A stretch of 64,000 nucleotides of DNA from Halictus rubicundus. Lineage: Eukaryota; Arthropoda; Insecta; Hymenoptera; Halictidae. The notes beneath the pieces were generated by a model. That model saw only the letters and a program-made list of their open reading frames with translations, was not told the DNA's origin and made no database searches. The stretch lies in contig NW_027488588.1 in assembly GCF_050948215.1 (NCBI RefSeq), forward strand, positions 124,001 through 188,000, given 5' to 3'. This document shows, piece after piece, positions 45,301 through 55,700 of this stretch. A program made the position numbers and the translations under genes. Every line of letters starts with the position of its first letter. The first letter of the stretch is position 1.

Positions 45301-47696
45301 TTTGACTTCGCCGCAGCGTCAAAAACCAATCTAATTCTGCCTGGCTTGTTAATGTTTTGCACTCCAAAGTGGGGCAGATACCACGAATTCTCCCCAATTT
45401 CATCGTCTCGAATCTTTACCGCGTAGCCCTTTTCTATGAATCGATCTACTTCCGCATAGTAAAGGGCTGCGTACTCAGCATCGCGATCAAGTTTCCTCTC
45501 TAACGAAATAAGTCTTTTCAGAGCGGACCCCTTGCTGTTGACGTTCCGCGCCCTATTGTCTTTCCACAAGAGTCCTATTTCCCAGAAATTTCCCTTGCGG
45601 TGACAGGCCTCTTGCAAAATTTTCACAGCCCGGTTTTGTTTATTTTCATTTTTATTTAAATAGTCGATACCGAGAGTGTCCACACAGAAATATTTTCGCA
45701 CAAGTTCGTCAAGACTCTCCGGGTCGTCTAACACGTTTTCGTGAGATTTCTGCCACGTCACATGTGAACTCAAGAGTTCTTTTCTTTTCGAGTGACTTTT
45801 AGTATTCCCGTGTAAGGTCCAACCCAGCAGACAACGCGACAATACATAATCCGCGTTTTTTATTTCACGTAGTTCTCGAGTTACTATAAGGGGCCAATTA
45901 TCCTGTCCTATAAGGATTCTGGGAGGTGCATTTAAATACGATTTTAATTTTATTTTTGTCATAATCTCGACGTGATTCGCGGTCTCATCGGAGATAGACT
46001 GGGTAGGGAGGTTCAAATCTCGAATCGTGATAGCCTGCTTGATTTCATATCGACCTCCGTCCCCTTGAATGCCGAACTGAACCCTCTCACAATTGGATAT
46101 TAATTTTTCGTGGGTTAGTAAGCCCTTCAAGAACATGTTTGAACGCGTCCCTCGCGCTCCTATTTCGCGCGACAATGTTTGATCGATTAACGTGATCGTC
46201 GATCCTTCGTCTAACAGCGCGTATGTCTCTACGTCTCGACGCGGTCCCCAAATTCGGACCGGCAGAATCTTTAACAACGAACACCTTACTTCTAGCCACG
46301 GTCTACTAGGGGGGTTTCCTGACTCTGCACTCGCGTCGGGAGCGTTTCGTTCGCGATTTCCCGAGCCCTTTCCTGAGCTCTGTTTTGCTTTGCTATTCTC
46401 ATTTCCGAATTTGAAATTATGGAGAAGACTATTGTGCCTGCCTTTGCACGTCGAACAATTTACCCCCCTGCATTTGTCACGCGGGTGTCCCTTGCGTAGA
46501 CACTTAAAACACAATCTATGTCTTTTCACCAGATGCCATCGACGCGCTATCGTTTCTCGGGCAAATTCACGACAGTGTTCCGAACCGTGATTTGATCTGT
46601 TGCAAAATACGCATTTCTCGACATCTTGTTCGCGGCTCTCCACTGTATTTATAGCGAACACACCTTTATCTGAAAATTTCCGACCCTTGAATGTCACCCG
46701 CTGTCGCGACGCCGGCGTCGTCCGCGACGAAGATGCGAGATTCGTATCCATATTGAATACCCCCGCTTCCACTGCCAATTCCGCTTCTTTGTACAGGAAA
46801 TCCGATAGCTTTTCCAATTGCGATTTTTCAGATAATGATTCGACGGAATATCTGTTGTATGCATATTTTAGAGCGGACGGCAATTTGCTTCCCACGTTTT
46901 GAATTAATTCGAGACTGTGCAAATATCCGGTGAGTTTCAAAGATCGGAAGGCAACGACCGCATTGCGAAGTTTTGTCGCAAATTGCGCTATGTTGACACT
47001 GCCCGCGTCAAGGTGAGGCAAACCTTTGATGTCGTTTATAATTTTCCGCGCCACTACGTTTTTGTTACCGAAATTTAGTTCCAAAGCACGCATCACTGTG
47101 TCCGCGTCCTGGCTCGTGGCTAACAATGTGCTTACAGCGTCGCGCGCTTCTCCCTTTAACGCAGTGAAAAGTCTAGCCATATTTTCGCGATCGCTGTACG
47201 CACCGAGCTCTGTTAGACGGTACGATTCCTTGAAATGTATCCATTCCAGCGGATCTCCCGAGAACGTGGGTAATTTGCCTGCTGAAGTTAAACGGTTCAC
47301 GAAACGCGAGTTTCCCTCTCCCATCGACGCTTCCCGCACCGATTTTAAGGTGTTCGCAATCGCTTGAGCGAGATGTGCGGCCGCGTCTCCGATTCGCAGG
47401 GTATGAAGTATACCTTCACTCGATTCTTGCTGAGGGGTACTGTGTGCCCCAGCGTGCAGTTCGATGTCTTCGTCCGGATTATGGTCTTCCTCTTCCTCGA
47501 CGATTCCCATCCTGGACGGTGTGGTTTCAGAAACGCCTACCATTCTGGATGGTCCCGGTTGGTCGTCATTAGGGGGCTCCCGTTCCTGGCTCGGCTCCTC
47601 CATCGCAGTTGCTCGAGTCTGCTTCTTCCGTGGCGCATCCGTACTGGGTTCAGCCGACGGTATTTTCCTCTTTCTTCCCGCCATCGTCGTATCCAC
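42378..47696 (-). CDS. BEL/Pao Gag-Pol polyprotein
   Basis: One uninterrupted 1772-codon frame. Approximate domain positions: gag (DUF1759-like) 140-310; zinc knuckles 362-425 (CVFCNRSNHGSEHC, CFKCLRKGHPRDKC); aspartic protease around 495 (LLDEGSTITLI); reverse transcriptase 770-960 with YMDD at about 911; an A17-type region; RNase H from about 1097 (HVFCDASLKGCAAAAY); integrase zinc motif around 1400-1450 (HQRFFHG...CLIC); integrase core with Asp near 1477 (GMDYFGPM), Asp near 1535 (YSDNGTNF) and Glu near 1585 (GGVWERLIRSV); and a C-terminal DUF5641-like domain about 1660-1765. Every catalytic motif I can check is present and the length is usual for BEL/Pao. The likely product is a self-processed capsid, RT and integrase set. 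It is probably competent for transposition; that is inference. Confidence 0.97.
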   Translation of the reverse strand: MDTTMAGRKRKIPSAEPSTDAPRKKQTRATAMEEPSQEREPPNDDQPGPSRMVGVSETTPSRMGIVEEEEDHNPDEDIELHAGAHSTPQQESSEGILHTLRIGDAAAHLAQAIANTLKSVREASMGEGNSRFVNRLTSAGKLPTFSGDPLEWIHFKESYRLTELGAYSDRENMARLFTALKGEARDAVSTLLATSQDADTVMRALELNFGNKNVVARKIINDIKGLPHLDAGSVNIAQFATKLRNAVVAFRSLKLTGYLHSLELIQNVGSKLPSALKYAYNRYSVESLSEKSQLEKLSDFLYKEAELAVEAGVFNMDTNLASSSRTTPASRQRVTFKGRKFSDKGVFAINTVESREQDVEKCVFCNRSNHGSEHCREFARETIARRWHLVKRHRLCFKCLRKGHPRDKCRGVNCSTCKGRHNSLLHNFKFGNENSKAKQSSGKGSGNRERNAPDASAESGNPPSRPWLEVRCSLLKILPVRIWGPRRDVETYALLDEGSTITLIDQTLSREIGARGTRSNMFLKGLLTHEKLISNCERVQFGIQGDGGRYEIKQAITIRDLNLPTQSISDETANHVEIMTKIKLKSYLNAPPRILIGQDNWPLIVTRELREIKNADYVLSRCLLGWTLHGNTKSHSKRKELLSSHVTWQKSHENVLDDPESLDELVRKYFCVDTLGIDYLNKNENKQNRAVKILQEACHRKGNFWEIGLLWKDNRARNVNSKGSALKRLISLERKLDRDAEYAALYYAEVDRFIEKGYAVKIRDDEIGENSWYLPHFGVQNINKPGRIRLVFDAAAKSKGISLNDQLDPGPDLLKFLPGILLRFRLHRFAFKADIKDMFLQIRIKKEDQIAQKFLWRGRDRVKSPETYAMTRLIFGSKSSPCCAIYVKNKNAEEYGESKPDAAKSIIDDSYMDDYLASRKTIKETTELIRDVIQINLDGGFEMHGWASNSKKILTTVAEGRRPKGQNEMRLGDQGGERVLGLIWDTETDELRFNLGIRKIPETILTGKVKPTKREFLRIIMSIFDPLGFLSPFTLKSKILMQAIWRSDVGWDQEIRDEEHRVWMSWLKGLREIKIFRIPRCYAPDEIKYLKIQLHVFCDASLKGCAAAAYLRFIGKDERIWVSFVMARTRVAPLKPMTVPRLELQAAVIGARLAKMVAKELGSELDRRFLWSDSSTVIHWIRSEPRNRQTFVANRLGEIVELTLSSEWRWVPSGLNPADDATRWLNESLNTNDRWFSGPGFLQQPESKWPVEKIMSEVDKREIDNIELRKTQVYVVQSSEYHIPSVARFLGWPGLLVAARRVKKAFDRWRGKQQTPITVETIYSVEMYWYRTIQGEVFAREIEALNTGKGINKGSKIIGLKPFMDEVGILRARGRITKFRDGVFNNQPIILDSRHPATMLLIRAYHQRFFHGSSNTVVNEIRQKYYIVGVRRALRSLISKCLICRFRRAKPRSPEMSNLPPGRVAYRQRPFSHCGMDYFGPMQVKIGRRREKRWGVLFTCLTTRAVHLELADSLTTSSAIMALQRLAARRGSPLVVYSDNGTNFKGASKELRDAAATIDEENLRSYALEKRMKWIFNPPDAPHMGGVWERLIRSVKSALQAILRDQIPSSEVLHTLLVEIEHSVNSRPLTHISVDPGDEETLTPNHFLLGTSSGEVHLGRYDAQATCPKKQWKIAQSFAESFWRRWLREYLPTLISRPKWHKSDTNLKKGDLVLIVDFQMPRNSWNTGTIEEVYPGADGVIRIAKVRTAKGELIRPTRKLITLTSDTDDKHH

Positions 47697-47729
47697 TACT
47701 TCACGGGTGAAAGTCTACCGGACAGCAAA

Positions 47730-47747
47730 TCCCGGGTTTCGGCACCA
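47730..47747 (-). promoter_or_regulatory. Primer-binding site matching tRNA-Phe
   Basis: Minus strand TGGTGCCGAAACCCGGGA is the complement of the animal tRNA-Phe 3' end (TCCCGGGTTTCGGCA plus CCA). It lies 3 nt inside the 5' LTR. The tRNA assignment is from memory of the tRNA-Phe sequence. Confidence 0.85.
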
Positions 47748-47750
47748 AAA

Positions 47751-48409
47751 TGTATCTGAACACAACTTTATTTTTCACCCGTTTAACAAATTCGGATTTT
47801 TCGTGGTGGTTCGATGACGAATGGACAACAACTGAACTTCGCTCGCGCGCTTTACATACAGTTCCCCTACTTTTATCAACTAAACTGAGATTCGTGGAAA
47901 AGGCTAAAGCTGTCGCTTTGTACTGTTTATTTCAAACCGTCGTCCCAGGTATACGAATTCTGGGCTCATCCTTGCATGCCACATGCGCAATGACTTTCAC
48001 CAGACGGCTAATCGCTTTAATTTACAATCATATTTCCTTTTACCCGAACCTCGCGACCCTCTGTAGCCTGGCGGCCCCGGATCCACCTTTCGGTTTTTCC
48101 GTGCTCGCTAGAAACCCTTCAGGTGAGAAAGTTCTCCAAATTGAGGTGTTTTTGCGGCCTAAGATAGACACATTGTGACTATCTTTACACGCTATTGGCT
48201 TGAGATGCAACAAACGCTATCGCGTAGTCGCCAAAGTCAACGAGATTCGGGTGTTTACTCTTTGTGGTATACACAATTTTCGCATCAAAATGACTAGCAG
48301 TAGCCATCCTCCACTAATCTCTTACAATATTCCCCATCTCATTCCGTGTCAATTTCGCATACATGAATTCTGCAGTTAGAAACAAAAATACGCATTTCCA
48401 TCTGTAACA
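47751..48409 (-). mobile_element. BEL 5' LTR
   Basis: 659 bp, apparently identical to 41593-42251; bounded on the right by TSD TTACT (48410-48414). It should carry the element's promoter, reading leftward. Confidence 0.97.
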
Positions 48410-48414
48410 TTACT

Positions 48415-48720
48415 AATAAGCTATTTTAAGTTTAATTTTAATATTAGTTGTAACTGTAATTTTCATTCTGATTTTGATTTTAATTTTAATTGTAATTTTA
48501 ATTGTAATTTTAATTTTAGTTTCAATTGTAATTGTAATTTTAGTTTCAATTGTAATTTTAATTTCAATTTCAATTTCAATTTCAATTTCAACTTCAACTT
48601 CAACTTCAACATCGAGTTCAACTTCAACTTCAATTTCAATTTCAATTTCAATTTTAATTTTAGGTTTAATTTCAAGTTTAAGTTTAAGTTTAAGTTTGTT
48701 TGTTTAATTTTAATGTTAAT
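48415..48720 (+). repeat. AT-rich minisatellite of TTTAATT/TTTCAA-type units
   Basis: About 300 bp of 6-bp-like units (ttttaa, tttcaa, cttcaa, ttgtaa). It directly follows the original stop of the DUF4806-type gene once the BEL element is removed. An inverted counterpart lies at 58560-58860 next to a second DUF4806 last exon. The Lys-Leu and Ile-Ser repeat ORFs here are artefacts. Confidence 0.92.
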
Positions 48721-48721
48721 T

Positions 48722-50029
48722 CTGTTACGTATGGAGACGTTTCTCCATATTCATTTCGATTAGAAGTTTTAATCTCTTTTATGAGAACGAAAAGCGTCCC
48801 AACAGGCCCCTTGTTTAATGATTGTACTCCGGCTGGACGCAGCTGGCACGAAGCATGATTCAGTAACAGCACCGTACGATTTCCTAATATGGAAATCTTC
48901 AAAACATCCCCTTCTGGAATGTTTTGTCAAGATAGTCTTTGATAGCATCATCCTGGCTAACCCTTCGTTTTACCCCTATAAACAAAAGATCCAGCTGCAA
49001 ACCTTAAACTCACTAGAAACGACAAATACGAGTATGCGACCGTAAAATAAAACAGATACGTTCCCCTCTTATTTTTAGGGTATATAAACCCATGCATTTT
49101 CATCCTCTTCGGTTAGTCGAGAAGCGGTGCAGAAGAGATTCAGACGCGGTCCAGTACTCGTGCAGTCACGTCGCGTCAATTCTAGTGAGATCGGGTTAAA
49201 GTCCCTTTCGAATCAAACGTAACCTTATAGATTCCGTCAGTTCGGTATATATTCTATTTGGCATTCAACAATCGCTATCTAACCCCGCATTACCAGTGCG
49301 TCAACACCGTGCATCATTAGGTAACAATTTCTCTAATTGTACACGTACTACATCCACTCGCGACACAAACAACTACACTTGTAACTATTCCAAATCAGAA
49401 TATATTTGTCTTGTTTGTTAACTCGCGTAATCTACAACCTTTAATTATTGCCTGATATCCTAATCTAATAATTGAACGTTCCCACATGATACAATCTTAC
49501 CGCTCGGGTTGTATCAAGTAAATTATATATAAGTTACGAGACTTACTAATCTTAGATTCAAATCAACGAAGATTTCTCCCACCTAGTGGCTCCCCGGTTC
49601 CGCATTGGGTGCTTCCACGAAAACTATACCATCCTAGCGGATCCCCGATTTCGCATTGGGTTCTTCCGTATCCTAGCAGCTCCCTGATTTTGCATCAGGT
49701 GCGTCTGTGAGTTTTCCACCTTCCTTTCATATCGGGTTCGCCGCGTGTCCAACCTAGTGACTCCCCGATCTCGCATTGGGTGCGTTCGCGAAGTTTTATC
49801 CTCCTAGTAGCTCCTCGGTTTCGCATCGGGTACGTCTGCGTTTGACTCCAACCTCCCAGAGGTTCCCTGATTTCGAATCAGGTGCGTCCTCGACGTCAAC
49901 TATCCTAGCGGCTCCCCGATTTCGCATTGGGTGCGTCCGCGTAACTAACTAACAAACTGAAACCATATTCCTGGGGTAACAACCCCTCGCCGGCCTCTCG
50001 CGTTGCTCGCAGCCCTGGCTCGTAACAAA
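48722..50029 (+). mobile_element. LTR-like block of 1.3 kb with internal tandem repeats
   Basis: Starts TGTTACGTATGG and ends GGCTCGTAACA. A TATA-like motif (tagggtatataaaccc, about 49077) precedes a probable transcription start. 49583-49945 contains seven diverged copies of CTCCCCGATTTCGCATTGGG/TGCGTC (starts near 49590, 49641, 49681, 49762, 49812, 49863, 49917). No TSD was seen and the next base begins the copia leader, so this is either the copia 5' LTR (unusually long) or an unrelated LTR joined by deletion. Confidence 0.55.
49583..49945 (+). repeat. Degenerate tandem repeats of about 40-80 bp spacing
   Basis: Seven copies of a 30-bp motif, each containing a 'cccga...gcattgggtg' core, separated by variable spacers. 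The irregular spacing and divergent spacers argue against CRISPR; the motif may be a regulatory repeat inside the LTR. Confidence 0.85.
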
Positions 50030-50336
50030 CTATAACTTTTATTATATACTAAGAGGAACTTTATTGAAAAATGGAATTCTTAAGCGGAAAAAGAAACATT
50101 CAGCCCTTCAACGGAGAACGTTATAGTACGTGGAAACTGAGAATACGTACTGTAATGAATGAATTAGATGTGCTAAAAGTAATTGATGAAAAAGCTCCAG
50201 AGAAGCTGACCGAAGACTGGATACGGGCTGAGAAAAGAGCGAAAAGTATAATCGTGGAATATTTATCGGACTCTTTCCTCGGATTAGCGAGTACGTGCAG
50301 TACTGCTAAAGAAATTATACAAAAGCTAGATGCAGT

Positions 50337-51410
50337 TGTCACGTCCGGTGGTTCGATCGCTCATGAATAAGACAAATAAAACTTCAAATAAAAATTATGC
50401 CACGCGAGGAGAGAAGAATAAATAAGATTAAGATAAGCCTTAAGATTCTAGGAAGTAAGACGGTGTCATGTCCGGTGATTCGACCGCTTAAGAATCAAAC
50501 GAATAAAACTTGAGACAAAGAATTATTATGAACTATTGTTGAAACCCAATAATGTCACGCAAGGAGAAGGAAATAAATAGGATTAGGATAGGCGTTAAAA
50601 TTTCTAGAAAATTAGATAGCGAACAAAACAATTCCAATTATCCTCCTGCGAGAGACGCAGCAAAGATCGATGTCACCCCGAAAAATAAACAGAAAGTGTG
50701 TCCAGTTGCGCCAAGTTCCAAGAAGGAACACTAATCCCATGGTAAGAATGACGCGCATTAGATAAAAAAATCAAATCAATATCCTATTGAAACAATGGAC
50801 TGTCCATCCTATAAAAGGGAACCAATACTTCAAAACCAATCATTCCGTCATAAAGTTTTGACCGGATCAGTCCGTCATAGAAGTGTCAATTCAGTTTTAA
50901 TAAAGTTTCAGTAAAGTCTAAGTTCAGTGAAAGTTTTATAAAGTTTAAAAGAAGCGATAATTGGAATTGGTGAAATCTGCGACCTGCGGCTGCGATATTG
51001 GAATTGGTGAAACCTGCAACCTGCTACCCGCAGCAGCTGCGATTAGCGGTATTTCCACCTGCGGTAACTGCGATCTGCGGAACCAGCGACTTGTGGACTT
51101 GCGGTGTCCACTTAGCGAAGCGAACCCAACAACTCGGTAAATTAACATTACTATTATTGAACGAAATATTTGTAAGCTATCTAGATTATGCGTTAACTAC
51201 ACATAATCTCTATTTGTCAAATCATGTTTAAAACTTCTGATTCAGCACCTAATTTTGAATAAATCAATAATTTTGTTTGTTTTGGAAAATAAGAATACAA
51301 GTTATTTAAACAATCCTCAATTTCCCGAACCGTAGCCGGTGAATGCAGGTAGGTTCAAAACTGCGTCCTATCTGATAAAAATCATAATCGGTCCTACCTG
51401 GGACGTAACA
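50337..51410 (+). mobile_element. Solo gypsy-type LTR in copia gag, TSD CAGT
   Basis: 1074 bp, TGTCACGTCCGG...GGGACGTAACA, with CAGT at 50333-50336 and 51411-51414. Within it 50337-50433 is partly repeated at 50463-50590 ('gtcatgtccggtgattcgacc', 'ggaaataaatagg'), explaining the extra length over the 821-bp relative at 38180-39000. 'ctataaaagggaaccaat' near 50810 is a good TATA box. Removing it restores reading of gag across the junction. Confidence 0.95.
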
Positions 51411-51619
51411 CAGTCTTCGAAAGGAAAAGTATGACGTCACAGTTAGCCATAAGAAAGAAATTGCTAACACTCAAATTTGGAGGCGACATGCCTTTAGTTG
51501 AACATTTTATCATCTTTGATGATTTAATTACAGAATTGTGTGGAGCAGGTGCAAAAGTGGAGGAGGCAGACAAAGTGGCTCACATGCTATTAACACTGCC
51601 TGACTCATACAATGGAGTA

Positions 51620-52723
51620 GTATTCATTTATTGTTCCCCTCAGGGTTACAATCCCTTTACATCATATCTCCTTTAACTCGCACAATCGCGTACCACTAAT
51701 GACATCGCTAGAGAGAGAGAGAGAGAGAGAGCTACTGTCGCTTTTCATATAATAATTATAATAACATAATAAAAATAAAATAATAACAATATATCCAAAT
51801 CAAATAAAATAAAACAAATCAAATCCCCCATAACGCTCGCCATCACGCTCGCCATAAATACAATATAGTAAACAAAATAAAATACATTTCTATATTACAT
51901 TATGTAAAAATAAATAAAATAAATAGCTTCCGTAAATTTTCCATCAGCAAAAAACAAACAAATAAAAACATATCATACTACTCTTTTCTCTCACACACCC
52001 ACACGCACACACACTCCTCCTCCTACACCTCCCCTTCCCTAACCCGCGGACCACCTCTTCCGGTCGCTCACCATTCATCCCAATCCTCCATTTGCACCTT
52101 CCCTCCATTCCTCCACTCTCCTCATCCACTTCTCCCCTCCCCCCTCATCATCCAACACTTCCCCCATCTTCTCCTGCCAACCTCCTTCTTCATCCAGCCT
52201 CATACATCCCTCCCAAACATGCTCCCACGTCTCACTTATCCATCCACACACTCTACATTTTCTCTCCTCCTCATCCATCCAATATTTTCCCTCTTTCATA
52301 CCATTTCCTAACCTAAACTTTGCCACCCTCTGCCATCTACTCTCCCCCCATCCTTTCTTTAAGTAACCCGGCAGACCCTCCCCCTTTACCATCCCATACC
52401 ATTTATTATATCTTGATTTCCTTATCTTTTCCCACCTTTCCTCCCTCTGCCTTTCCTTCTCCCTTTTTACCAACTCCCCACTTACCTCCTCTCTCCTCTC
52501 CTCCATCATTTCCTCCACCTCCTGTATTGTCCATCCCCTATCCTCAAAGAAATCCCGTCTTTCCCTCTCCCACCCTTCTCTTACTACTCCCCTCCTTTCC
52601 CTCCCTCTCATCTCTTCCCAAAACAATCTCGCTAATTCCCCTCCTTTGCCCTCTCTTAACTTCTTTTCATACCCCCATGCCCTCAACCCCGCCCTGCCCC
52701 TCATTAACTCTCTTTGCAATTCT
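51620..52723 (-). mobile_element. 5'-truncated LINE in copia gag, 15-bp TSD
   Basis: Flanked by TCATACAATGGAGTA at 51605-51619 and 52724-52738. On the minus strand the 3' end is 'gtaaccctgaggggaacaataaatgaatac', with a polyadenylation-type AATAAA next to the target, and a (CT)n stretch inside the tail. The 5' end is cut in the RT C-terminal region, as usual for target-primed reverse transcription. It has the same family as 60540-61812. Confidence 0.93.
52075..52723 (-). pseudogene. LINE ORF2 C-terminal part
   Basis: Minus-strand frame starting inside the truncation and ending ...RVEEWREGANGGLG. It contains a Glu/Arg-rich segment (REEVSGELVKREKERQREER) and a CCHC motif CRVCGWISETWEHVWEGC near the C-terminus, a position typical of Jockey/R1-type LINEs. 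No RT core remains. The second copy (60613-61395) shows the same frame. The proline/serine-rich ORFs on the other strand are antisense shadows. Confidence 0.85.
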
Positions 52724-55700
52724 TCATACAATGGAGTAATTACGGCAATTGAAACATTGTCAGAAGACAACCTCACCCTGAATTTTGTAAAAACGCGGTT
52801 ACTGGACCACGAGATAAAATTGAAAACCGAAAGTGCGAACACAAGCGCTAAAGTTTTATTGACAAATCAGAAAAGATTTACTACGAATAATCAGATGAAG
52901 TTTAAAACAGCATTTAAACAAAAGAGAAATCAATCCTACAAAGTAGGAAGAACAGACAAACAAACAAAATGCCATCATTGTCGACGAAAAGGTCACAAGA
53001 TAAAGGACTGTTACTATTATCAAAAGAGCCTCAAATACAATAACGAAAATAATAAGTCTGCACAAACCGTAAACGTAGAAATGAATGAGCCGGCAGCAGC
53101 TCAGGCAAGCGGCTCTGGGTTTGTATTTATGGCAGGACGAGACACGATACAAACAACGAACAAGATAACTTTCCTTCTGGACTCAGGAGCGTCGGACCAT
53201 ATAATCAAACAGGATGATATATTCACCGATTATGAAGATCTAAATCCACCCATAAAAATTTCGGTGGCTAAGAATGGCGCACATATAAATGCAAGGAAAA
53301 AGGGAAGTGTTAACCTGATCAGCAACGTCGGAGTCCCGGGGACCTTGGAGAACGTGCTATTCTGCCCGGACGTACCGCACAATCTTTTGTCTGTGCGAAG
53401 GATGCAGCAGGCCGGTATGAAAATAGTGTTCGACGAAAATGGTGCGACCGTTTTAAAGAACGGAAAGACCATCACGACCGGTAAGCCCTTAAGCAATTTA
53501 ATTGCCATTGAATTCAAGACTGTTCAACAGAGGGTAAGAAAGACTAATATACAAATAAATAATGTAAATGATAATAATTATGAATTATGGCATAAGCGTT
53601 TGGGACACATAGGAAGATCAAAATTCTTAGAGTTAAAGAATAAACAAATGGTCGATGATATAGAATATCTTAATCAAATTGCACCCAATGATGATTTATG
53701 TGAAGCTTGTATAAAAGGAAAACAAGCACGATTGCCATTTGAAAAATTAAAAGATAAAAGTCATGTAAAACGACCACTGTTTATTGTCCACTCTGATGTT
53801 TGTGGGCCTATCACTCCGCCCACGATTGATGATAAAAATTATTATGTAATATTTGTAGATGAATTCACTCATTATTGTGTAACATATTTAATCTCGTATA
53901 AGTCAGATGTTTTTTCTGTTTTTAAAGATTTTGTTGCAAAGAGTGAATCTCATTTTAATTCAAAAATCGTAAACTTATATTCTGATAATGGTAGAGAATA
54001 TTTATCAAATGAGATGAAGGACTATTGCGTGCAAAAAGGTATTAGTTACCATTTAACAGTTCCACGCACCCCTCAATTGAACGGTGTTTCAGAACGAATG
54101 GTTAGAACAATAACTGAAAAAGCACGCACAATGATAAGTGGTGCTGATTTGAATAAAGTATTTTGGGGCGAGGCAGTTCTCACTGCTACGTTTTTAATTA
54201 ATCGAACCCCAACTAGAGCGTTAAAGGTAGATAAAACGCCATTTGAATTGTGGCATGGTAAAAAGCCCAAAGTTAAATATTTAAAGATGTTCGGGTCTAC
54301 CGTGTACGTTCATAGCAAATTTAGAAAAACTAAGTTCGATGAGAAATCAACGAAAGGTATTCCAGTTGGTTATGAACCAAACGGTTATAAAGTATGGGAC
54401 GTGAGAACTGGTAAATTTATAGTAGCCAGGGATGTGATAATTGATGAAGTCAATTATTTAAAAACTCGTCCGGAAATGAGGATAGAAAGGGATAATGCTG
54501 GTCCCGGAAATGAAACTGATGCATCCGACATAAGGTCAAAATCAGTAAAATTGAATGAAAAGCCTCATAAATCTGATAATGATAAATCAGATATATCAAA
54601 GTCGAGTACAATCCCTGAAAAGAAATTAGGAGATGAACCTAATGAATCTGTAAAAGAAACAGATACGCACGAAAAGTCATTATCTCAAAATGATAAAGTA
54701 GAAATGCCAGAAAAACAGAATCTTAGGAGGAGTGATAGAATCAAGAATCAACCTAATATTTCTTACGACGAAAGTAATATACAAGACGATCTTCTTATGT
54801 ATACACAATCGTTCGCCGGAAAAATTCCCAGTTCGTTTATAGAAATAAAATTAAGAGAAGATAGAGTTCTATGGGAACAAGCTATCGATTATGAATTAAA
54901 TTCACATGCAGTAAACAAAACATGGGAATTAGTAGAAAGACCGAATAATACTAAAATAGTAGACTGTTAATGGATACTTACGATTAAACATGATGAACAC
55001 GGAAATCCAAGAAAATATAAGGCACGACTGGTTGCGCGTGGTTTTAGTCAGGAATATTTAACTGACTATAATGAAACATTCGCACCAGTTGCTAGAATTT
55101 CAAGCTTTAGGTTTACAATTGCTTTCGCAAATCAATTTAATTTATTGATACGTCATATGGATGTAAAGACTGCCTTTCTTAACGGTATATTAAAGGAACA
55201 AATATATATGAAAGTTCCTGAAGGAGTCAAAAGTAAAAGCAATGAAGTATGTAAATTGAATAAAGCAATATATGGTTTGAAACAAGCAGCAAGATGCTGG
55301 TTTGAAGTTTTTGAGAAAAATCTTGTTGAGAGAGGATTCTGAAGTTCATCAGTAGATCGTTGTATATATTTTCTGGATAGAGGACATGTATCCGAAAATA
55401 TATATGTTGTGTTATATGTGGATGATCTTGTGATTGCTACTGGATATAAAGAAACAATGACTAATTTTAAAAATTATTTGATGCAAAAATTTAGTATGAC
55501 AGATTTGAATGAGATTAGACATTTCTTAGGAATTAAAGTTGAAAGAATTGACTGCAAAATAACCTTAGATCAGAGTACATACATAAAAGCAGTTTTAGAA
55601 AAATTCAAAATGAATGAACGTAAAGCTGTTAGTTCGCCTCTTCGAATAAACTGGATTATAAAGCATTAAATTCAGATGAAGAGTGTGAAGCACCGTGTAG

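Noticed and set aside
43900..47817. Plus-strand ORFs of 70-130 codons
   Set aside because: Antisense shadows of the BEL polyprotein.
48463..48707. Lys-Leu and Ile-Ser repeat proteins
   Set aside because: Products of the AT-rich minisatellite.
49583..49945. Repeats with spacers resembling a CRISPR array
   Set aside because: Repeat copies are diverged, spacers vary from about 10 to 50 bp, and the block lies inside an LTR-like region of a eukaryotic genome.
52646..52735. Start of the long copia frame within this segment
   Set aside because: The first 30 or so codons are LINE antisense that happens to be open; copia sequence resumes only after the TSD at 52738.
52092..52739. Proline/serine-rich plus-strand ORFs
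   Set aside because: Antisense of the LINE ORF; the same shadows appear at the second LINE copy (60630-61268).
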